A stretch of 46,859 nt of DNA. Origin: Anaerolineae bacterium. Its GTDB lineage: Bacteria; Chloroflexota; Anaerolineae; Aggregatilineales; Aggregatilineaceae. This document shows positions 41,776-46,859 of this stretch, in pieces. The first letter of the stretch is position 1; each line of letters begins with the position of its first letter. The translations under genes and the position numbers were made by a program. The stretch is from assembly GCA_018432315.1 (NCBI GenBank), contig JAHDLB010000014.1, positions 1 through 46,859 of the forward strand. The letters run 5' to 3'. Below the pieces are notes generated by a model. The model was not told the DNA's origin. It did no database searches and worked only from the letters and a program-made list of their open reading frames with translations.

Positions 41776-41803
41776 TTGTCCATCCGGCAAGTTCGGGTAC
41801 AAT
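41776..41803 (+). promoter_or_regulatory. adk promoter
   Basis: TTGTCC (41776-41781), a 16-base spacer and TACAAT (41798-41803) lie about 41 bases before adk; the -35 follows the upstream stop. Confidence 0.65.
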
Positions 41804-41844
41804 CCCCGTAGCGTAACTCTTTCCACTATGATGAGGGGAGCACT

Positions 41845-42420
41845 ATGTCTGCCTATATCGTGTTTTTTGGCCCGCCCGGTTGCGGCAAAGGCACACAGGC
41901 CAGCAAGGTCAAGGATGAATTAGGTCTCGCCCAGATCTCGACCGGCGAGCTTTTCCGCAAACACCTGAGCCAGGAAACGCCGCTGGGCCTGGAAGCGCAG
42001 AAATACATGTCCAAAGGCGCGCTGGTCCCGGACGAGATCACCATCGGCATGGTGCGCGAGCGGCTCCAGGAGCCGGACGCCCGGCAGGGCGCCATCTTCG
42101 ACGGATTCCCGCGAACCGGCGCGCAGGCCAAAGCGCTCGACCAGCTCCTGGGTGAGCTTGGCGCCGAGTTGTGCATGGTCGTCGATTTCAAGCTGCCGAT
42201 GGAAGAATCGCGCCGCCGCCTGATGGGCCGCCAGGAAGGCCGCGCCGACGATAGGCCGGAGGTGATCGAAAAGCGCCTGAACGATCACGCCGATGTCGAG
42301 GCCAGCGTCATGCCGCACTATCGCGCGCGCCTGGGTCTGATCAAAGAGGTCGACGCCCACGGCACCATCGACGAGATCTACCAGACGGTGCTCGCCCTGG
42401 TGAAAACCTGTCTGGGCTGA
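41845..42420 (+). CDS. adk: Adenylate kinase, short form
   Basis: This 191-residue enzyme converts ATP and AMP to two ADP. The P-loop GPPGCGKGT is at about 9-17, QISTGELFR follows, FDGFPRTGAQA is the AMP-binding segment and RLMGRQEGRADDRPEVIEKRL marks the lid. The lid is short, as in AK1-type enzymes, without the ~25-residue insert of long bacterial forms or any zinc Cys. GAGGGGAG precedes ATG 41845. It stands apart from the ribosomal-protein cluster where adk often lies. Confidence 0.95.
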   Translation: MSAYIVFFGPPGCGKGTQASKVKDELGLAQISTGELFRKHLSQETPLGLEAQKYMSKGALVPDEITIGMVRERLQEPDARQGAIFDGFPRTGAQAKALDQLLGELGAELCMVVDFKLPMEESRRRLMGRQEGRADDRPEVIEKRLNDHADVEASVMPHYRARLGLIKEVDAHGTIDEIYQTVLALVKTCLG

Positions 42421-42452
42421 TTCGCCCCCCCGGTTCAAACACGATCCAAAAA

Positions 42453-42479
42453 GAGAGGGCGCCCGCCGGGCGTCCTCTC
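42453..42479. terminator. Bidirectional terminator between adk and the GH13 gene
   Basis: A 12-pair stem (one G-U) with GCC loop joins GAGAGGGCGCCC and GGGCGTCCTCTC. The minus strand continues TTTTTGGAT, so it is strongest for the convergent GH13 gene. Confidence 0.75.
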
Positions 42480-42502
42480 GTTCTATCCGCACATCCCAAC
42501 AG

Positions 42503-44443
42503 CTATTTCCGCAGCCGGGGAAAATCCGGCTCGCCCTCGAAGATCAGCACGTGCCCGTTGCCCAGCTTGGCCTCGACCCCCACCGACCCGCGCCCCAGGT
42601 GCGCCACGTCCGTCCCCCACAGCGGGGCCATGTCGCACTCGCACACCGGGAAATAGGCGGTCCCCTCCTCGACGGTGCCCATGCTTGAACTGGCGATCAG
42701 CGCCACCGTCTGGCCGTCGTTCTGCCGCGCGAACACCACGAAATGCGGGTTGTCCGCGTAGCCCACGAACATCGTCGCGGGATCGGGATTCGCCAGCAGG
42801 TCAGCGTATTTCCGGCGCAGCGCCAGCGCATAGCGCACCGATTCGACCAGGTTGTCGGGCCGGGTCCAGTTGTACGCCCACTCGCTGAACAGAGGCAGCG
42901 TCTCGGCAGGATTCGCCTGGATCATCTCGTCGGTGAAGCCCAGCCCGGTATTGACCGGCTTGGTCTCCATCAGTTCGAACCCGCTGTAGATCACCGGGAC
43001 GCCCGGCACCATCACGCTCAGCGCCAGCGTGTAATGCGAGTACGCCAGCGGGTACGCGCGGCTGGCCGCCCGCGGCGTGTTGTGGCTCTCCGCGGTGGCG
43101 AAGAACGGCAGTGGCAGCCGCTCGTGCGCCAGGCGGGTCACAAACTCGCGCAGCTTGTCGCCGATGTGAAAGTCGAAGACCATGTACCCCAGAACGGCGT
43201 TGTATCCCTCGTCGACGCTCTTCTGCTCGATCAGGAAATTCTCGTCCCAGAAGGCGAAGTCGGGGTTGATGGACCGCGCCGCTTCGACCACCCGCCGCTT
43301 CAGCGGCATGGGCAGCGCGTGGCCCATATCCATCATCACCCCGTCGATTCCGAAATCGTTCTGGTAGTGCGGGATGACGCCCACGATCGCATCCCACAAA
43401 TCACTCACCGCGTTTTCGGGCTGGGCCAGCCGTTCGTCGTACATGCGCAGCGTGTTGTACGCCATGTAGTTGAAGTCGGGATGATCGTACATCCTGAGAT
43501 ACGTCACATCAGTCCAGGGAGGCTGGTTGTCGTCCGGGGGCCAGTCGGTGAACGCGCCCGGAATTCGCACGCGCGTCCCGTCGTCCAACTGCCCCACCCA
43601 CCGGCCATGCTCCATCCACACCTGGTCGGGGCGCGGCGGGGGCGCGAACATCCCCCGGTGTGCTTCCGGCGGCGCGGGCAGATCGGTGAAATCGCCGCTC
43701 TCCACCTGCCCCTTGATGAGGCCGATCTCGTCCGGCGTGAAGACCGGGCTGCCGTAGGCGTGCGGGTCGGCGCTGCCCGGCTCGCGATCGGGCACGTCGT
43801 CACGGATCCAGTAGAACCAGTTCGGATGCTCGCCGATCCAATCGCCGTCCTTCGACGAGGTGCGCAGCACGAACTCCATCACCACGCGCATCCCCAGGCG
43901 GTGAGCTGCTTCCACGAACCCGGCGAACAGCGCATCCACATCCAGCCCCAGCGCCGGCTCGGCCAGGTTGGCGTCGAGCTTGTACGGGTTGCGGATGCCG
44001 TACGGTGAGCCGAGCGTGCCCTTCTTGCCATCCTGCCCCACCGAGGTAATCGGCAGCAGGTAGACCGTGTTGAAGCCCATGTACTGGACATACGGCAGCA
44101 GGGCGATGCTCTTGAGCAGCGAGCCGGTGTCGCGCCAGCCGTCCGCCGAGGGCTCGATCGACAGGAGCCCGTCGTGCGCGTGATCGTAGGCTGTGGTCGC
44201 GCGCGGGAACAGGTTGTAGACGATCGCGTGCCGCGTCCACTCACCGCCGCCGCTGCCCTGCACCAGCGGCTGAGGCTCTGCCGCCAGGATCGACTCGAGC
44301 TTGGCCGCGTAGAAATCGTAGGGATTGACCGCCTGGGGGTCAGTCTGCTGGTGGTCGATCCACAAACCGGGGACGTGATACGCGTGGCTCACGTCCCGGC
44401 GTTGGCTATGCAATACGGAAACGATGCGTTCAAGCGCCGACAT
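42503..44443 (-). CDS. GH13 alpha-amylase family protein, GlgE-like, altered catalytic residues
   Basis: This 646-residue protein is related to the GH13 family, most like GlgE maltosyltransferase: EHPNWF (205-210), Asp372 in MDMGHALP as the likely nucleophile, Glu401 in FWDENF as likely acid/base, SHNTPR at 453-458 and YSGFELMETKP later. The invariant Arg two residues before the nucleophile is Met, and the Asp after NTP in GlgE is Arg458. It therefore may have a different substrate or no catalysis. No signal peptide is seen, so it is cytoplasmic. Other glycogen genes are not nearby. It converges on adk; AGGAG lies upstream of ATG. Confidence 0.8.
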   Translation of the reverse strand: MSALERIVSVLHSQRRDVSHAYHVPGLWIDHQQTDPQAVNPYDFYAAKLESILAAEPQPLVQGSGGGEWTRHAIVYNLFPRATTAYDHAHDGLLSIEPSADGWRDTGSLLKSIALLPYVQYMGFNTVYLLPITSVGQDGKKGTLGSPYGIRNPYKLDANLAEPALGLDVDALFAGFVEAAHRLGMRVVMEFVLRTSSKDGDWIGEHPNWFYWIRDDVPDREPGSADPHAYGSPVFTPDEIGLIKGQVESGDFTDLPAPPEAHRGMFAPPPRPDQVWMEHGRWVGQLDDGTRVRIPGAFTDWPPDDNQPPWTDVTYLRMYDHPDFNYMAYNTLRMYDERLAQPENAVSDLWDAIVGVIPHYQNDFGIDGVMMDMGHALPMPLKRRVVEAARSINPDFAFWDENFLIEQKSVDEGYNAVLGYMVFDFHIGDKLREFVTRLAHERLPLPFFATAESHNTPRAASRAYPLAYSHYTLALSVMVPGVPVIYSGFELMETKPVNTGLGFTDEMIQANPAETLPLFSEWAYNWTRPDNLVESVRYALALRRKYADLLANPDPATMFVGYADNPHFVVFARQNDGQTVALIASSSMGTVEEGTAYFPVCECDMAPLWGTDVAHLGRGSVGVEAKLGNGHVLIFEGEPDFPRLRK

Positions 44444-44509
44444 ACGTCACTATGCTCCTGCTGCGGGAAGGTTTCAGACTGCGCGATTATACCAGCAAGT
44501 CACCCCAAG

Positions 44510-45772
44510 TCACTGGTTGTAGCCGGGACCGAAGATCTCCAGCATCAGCGGGCCGATCCGCTCGCGGTTGGGCACGAGAATCGCCTGCCCCTGCCAGTTC
44601 GTCGGCGTGACGTGCTGCCACCCCACAACCCCATTGGTGAAGTTCTCCTTGGGGATATTCTGCAAATACAGCGCCAGCTCCAAAATCTGATCGAGTGCCA
44701 GGCCGGTATCGACGCTCTGCGCGTATTCCGACCACAGCACCGGGGATTGCAGCGCCAGCTTGGGGATCATGTCTAGCGACACGAGCTTGTCGCGGATGGC
44801 GTACAGCACCTGCTGCTGGCGGCCCGCCCGGTCGATGTCGTCCGACCCGTGCCGGCTGCGCGCGTACTTGAGCGCCGTCACGCCGTCCAGGTGCTGCATG
44901 CCGGCATTCAGGTAGAACGGGTCGTAGCCGTAGTTCATGTCCGGATAGGTCGGGTCGTAAATGGCGCGCTCGACGTTGACATCGATCCCCCCGATCAGGT
45001 CCACCAGCCGGATGAACGCGTTGAAGTCCACGATCACGTAGTCGTTCACCGGAATGCCCAGGTTGTACTGCACGGTTTGCATCGCCAGGCGCGGCCCGCC
45101 CCCCGCCCCGGCGTATTCGCCCAGGCCATAGGCGGTGTTCACGCGCTGCAGGCCGTACCCCGGCACGTCGACGTACAGGTCGCGCGGAATGCTGAGCATC
45201 CCCACGTGGTTGGTGGCGGGATCCATGCTCAGCAGGATCATCGTGTCGGTGCGGAAGGCTGCGCCCGACTCGCCGGGGCGCTTGTCCATGCCCATCAGCA
45301 GCACGGTGAAGCGCTCTTTACCGTTCCAGGGCCGGATGATCATGCTCTCGCCATCGCCGAGCATGCCCCCCACCGGGATATCGTCGTTGTCCGTTTCGAG
45401 AATCCCCCCCGGCCCGTACAAGACCGACGTCGGCTCGACGACCGGCGCGCTCGCCATCTGGTCAGCCGGGTCGTCGCGTACCAAGTTCAGCAGCACGAAC
45501 GTCCCCAGGCTCACAAGGACCGTCATTCCCAGCAGCGTGGAACCGACAATCACCCAGATCCAATCGTTCATCGCGCCGTTCCGGCGGCGCGGCTGGGGGC
45601 GCCGGGGGGGCTGCGGGGCGCGATACGTGCCGGCAGGGCCGCGCACCGGGGATTGAGGTCCCGGCGGCACGAGGTTGATCGGCCCGTCCAGCGGTCCCGG
45701 CACGGCGGAACCCAGATGGCGGGTCTGACGGCTGTCGTGATGAGTCTGCGTTGTGACCGTCTGATTAGGCAT
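44510..45772 (-). CDS. LytR-CpsA-Psr (LCP) family cell-wall ligase
   Basis: This 420-residue protein has a Pro-rich cytoplasmic N-terminus (1-65), one membrane helix (about 69-95) and an outside LCP domain (about 150-335). Family motifs include VLLMGMDKRPGE, RTDTMILLSMDP, MLSIPRDLYVDVPG and KYARSRHGSDDIDRAGRQQQ with the polyprenyl-phosphate Arg residues. LCP enzymes attach wall polymers or glycans to peptidoglycan or lipid carriers. It starts at ATG 45772 with GGAGA upstream. Confidence 0.93.
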   Translation of the reverse strand: MPNQTVTTQTHHDSRQTRHLGSAVPGPLDGPINLVPPGPQSPVRGPAGTYRAPQPPRRPQPRRRNGAMNDWIWVIVGSTLLGMTVLVSLGTFVLLNLVRDDPADQMASAPVVEPTSVLYGPGGILETDNDDIPVGGMLGDGESMIIRPWNGKERFTVLLMGMDKRPGESGAAFRTDTMILLSMDPATNHVGMLSIPRDLYVDVPGYGLQRVNTAYGLGEYAGAGGGPRLAMQTVQYNLGIPVNDYVIVDFNAFIRLVDLIGGIDVNVERAIYDPTYPDMNYGYDPFYLNAGMQHLDGVTALKYARSRHGSDDIDRAGRQQQVLYAIRDKLVSLDMIPKLALQSPVLWSEYAQSVDTGLALDQILELALYLQNIPKENFTNGVVGWQHVTPTNWQGQAILVPNRERIGPLMLEIFGPGYNQ

Positions 45773-45810
45773 AGAAGTCTCCGAGGCCCATGACCTCTCA
45801 CTGTGGAACT

Positions 45811-45839
45811 ATTGTAACTATAAACAAGTCGCCGCTCAA
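45811..45839 (-). promoter_or_regulatory. LCP gene promoter
   Basis: On the minus strand TTGAGC (45834-45839), a 17-base spacer and TACAAT (45811-45816) lie about 38 bases before the gene. A TACAAT at 45845-45850 on the plus strand may serve lipM but has no good -35. Confidence 0.6.
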
Positions 45840-45897
45840 TGTGCTACAATCCTGCTGTTTGGCAACGGAAGACTGACTTCAGGAGTGAAGAAACGCC

Positions 45898-46722
45898 ATG
45901 CCTCACGCGATCTGGCGCCTGTTGGTCACCGACCCGACCGACGGACCTATGAACATGGCTATCGACCAGGCGATCATGGAAGCGGTCGCCGAGGGACGCG
46001 TCGCGCCCACCCTGCGGTTTTATGCCTGGGAGCCACCGTGCCTCTCGCTCGGTTATACGCAGCCGATCAGCGAGGTCGACCGGGAACGTCTCGCCGCGCG
46101 CGGATGGGATCTCGTCCGGCGCATGACCGGCGGGCGCGCGATCCTGCACACCGACGAGCTGACGTACAGCGTCGCGCTCCCCGCCGACAACCCGATCGTC
46201 ACCGCCGACATCGTGGAGAGCTACCGCCGGCTGAGCGGTGCGCTGGTGGCCGGGCTTCAGCGTCTGGGCGCCGATCCCCAGGCCGACAAGCGGGCCGACG
46301 GGCATCGCGGCGCCAGCACCGGCCCGGTGTGTTTCGAGGTGCCCAGCCACTACGAGATCACAATCGATGGGAAGAAGCTCGTCGGCAGCGCCCAGGTGCG
46401 CAAATTTGGCGCGGTGCTCCAGCATGGATCGCTGCCGCTCGGCGGCGACATCACCCGCATCTGTGACGCCCTGGTTTACAGCGACGATCACCAGCGCGAG
46501 GTCGTGCGCGAGCGCGTGCGCCGCCGGGCGGCCACGTTGGAAGACGCGCTGCACGCGATCGTTCCGTGGGAAGACGCAGCCCAGACGATGGCGCACGCCT
46601 TCGCGGACACGTTCGACCTGGAACTGGACGCAGCGACCGGCCTCACCCCCGAGGAGCTGGAGCGGGCCGCAGACCTGCGCACCGGGCAATACACGTCAGA
46701 CGACTGGAACGCGCGCTTCTAG
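45898..46722 (+). CDS. Lipoate/octanoate transferase, LipM/LplA-type
   Basis: This 274-residue protein has the BPL/LplA/LipB fold: RRMTGGRAILH (about 74-84), PVCFEVPSHYEITIDGKK with Cys145, and LVGSAQVRKFGAVLQHGSL with the conserved Lys160 just before it. The Cys at this place is the acyl-holding residue of LipM octanoyltransferases, so LipM is favoured over lipoate-protein ligase. It modifies lipoyl domains of 2-oxoacid dehydrogenases or the glycine cleavage protein. AGGAGTG precedes ATG 45898. The stop is followed at once by an IS-like end. Confidence 0.88.
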   Translation: MPHAIWRLLVTDPTDGPMNMAIDQAIMEAVAEGRVAPTLRFYAWEPPCLSLGYTQPISEVDRERLAARGWDLVRRMTGGRAILHTDELTYSVALPADNPIVTADIVESYRRLSGALVAGLQRLGADPQADKRADGHRGASTGPVCFEVPSHYEITIDGKKLVGSAQVRKFGAVLQHGSLPLGGDITRICDALVYSDDHQREVVRERVRRRAATLEDALHAIVPWEDAAQTMAHAFADTFDLELDAATGLTPEELERAADLRTGQYTSDDWNARF

Positions 46723-46859
46723 AGCGTGTTATGCACTTTTGAGGTGCACAATGTTAAACTGGGGGCATGAGCGAACGAAAAGCATACCCCAGTGACGTAA
46801 GTGACGATGAATGGGCGTTTGTGGCTCCGTATCTGACGTTGATGACGGAAGAGGCGCCA
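46723..46859 (+). mobile_element. IS5-like insertion sequence, left end (cut by the window)
   Basis: Directly after the lipM stop, GAGCGTGTTATGCACTTT resembles the terminal repeats of IS5-type elements, and a hairpin TGCACTT-TTG-AGGTGCA lies at 46732-46748. A transposase-like reading frame starts at 46767. The right end and target duplication lie outside, so the boundaries are approximate. Confidence 0.6.
46767..46859 (+). CDS. IS5-family transposase, N-terminus (partial)
   Basis: The 31 codons present read MSERKAYPSDVSDDEWAFVA and onward to PYLTLMTEEAP. The pattern YPSDVSDDEWAFVAPYL matches the start of IS5/DUF4096-type transposases (YPSDLTDEQW...L.P.L). GGGGG just before ATG serves as the ribosome binding site. 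The gene continues beyond the window, so intactness cannot be judged. Confidence 0.75.
   Translation, partial: MSERKAYPSDVSDDEWAFVAPYLTLMTEEAP

Overview
The window is about 46.9 kb of GC-rich bacterial chromosome that is densely packed with genes. The gene families, the order rpmB/asp23-fakA-degV-degV-recG-coaD/rpmF/fabD, and a complete HdrABC-MvhADG set together suggest an anaerobic or facultative member of the Chloroflexota (Anaerolineae-like). That placement is an inference from gene content; only 43 bases of 16S rRNA are present.

Layout. Positions 1-376 hold the 5' end of a 16S rRNA gene, read leftward, and its two promoters. Positions 377-7280 (minus) are a complete Mrp-type Na+/H+ antiporter operon, mrpA-(M50 site-2 protease with CBS domains)-mrpBCDEFG. 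Positions 7494-14539 (minus) are an operon hdrC-hdrB-hdrA-mvhD-mvhG-mvhA-protease. It encodes a heterodisulfide-reductase-like complex joined to a group 3c-type [NiFe] hydrogenase, the architecture known for flavin-based electron bifurcation in methanogens. No methanogenesis genes are visible here, so the physiological disulfide or other acceptor is unknown. Its 340-base upstream region is rich in palindromes: a consensus CRP/FNR-type site, a second dyad over the -10 box, a TGGTTCA/TGAACCA inverted pair and a hairpin holding the ribosome binding site. A NarL/LuxR-type response regulator lies just upstream, and the spacer of its promoter consists of the same TGAACCA heptamer in tandem.

Positions 15833-20254 (minus) carry a membrane-anchored barrel-like protein, ybeY, a 7TM-HD phosphohydrolase and a yqeY-like gene. 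An HxlR-type regulator and a methyltransferase diverge around a palindromic operator (20464-22073). A minus operon (22103-25822) has two proteins with LamG-like domains, mtaB and a HIT protein.

From 26086 to 42420 most genes are on the plus strand and are housekeeping: ftsK, rpe, (rpmB on minus), asp23, fakA, two degV genes (likely FakB fatty-acid carriers), recG, coaD, a coiled-coil protein, rpmF, fabD, glnA, moaB, a CAU tRNA, a small hypothetical protein and adk. Several have near-consensus sigma-70 promoters and clear hairpin terminators. Positions 42503-45772 (minus) hold a GH13/GlgE-like protein with altered catalytic positions and an LCP-family cell-wall protein. The window ends with a LipM/LplA-type gene (plus) and the start of an IS5-like insertion sequence cut by the window edge.

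The candidate system most worth following is the Hdr-Mvh operon with its regulatory region and neighbouring response regulator, next to an Mrp operon that carries its own intramembrane protease.
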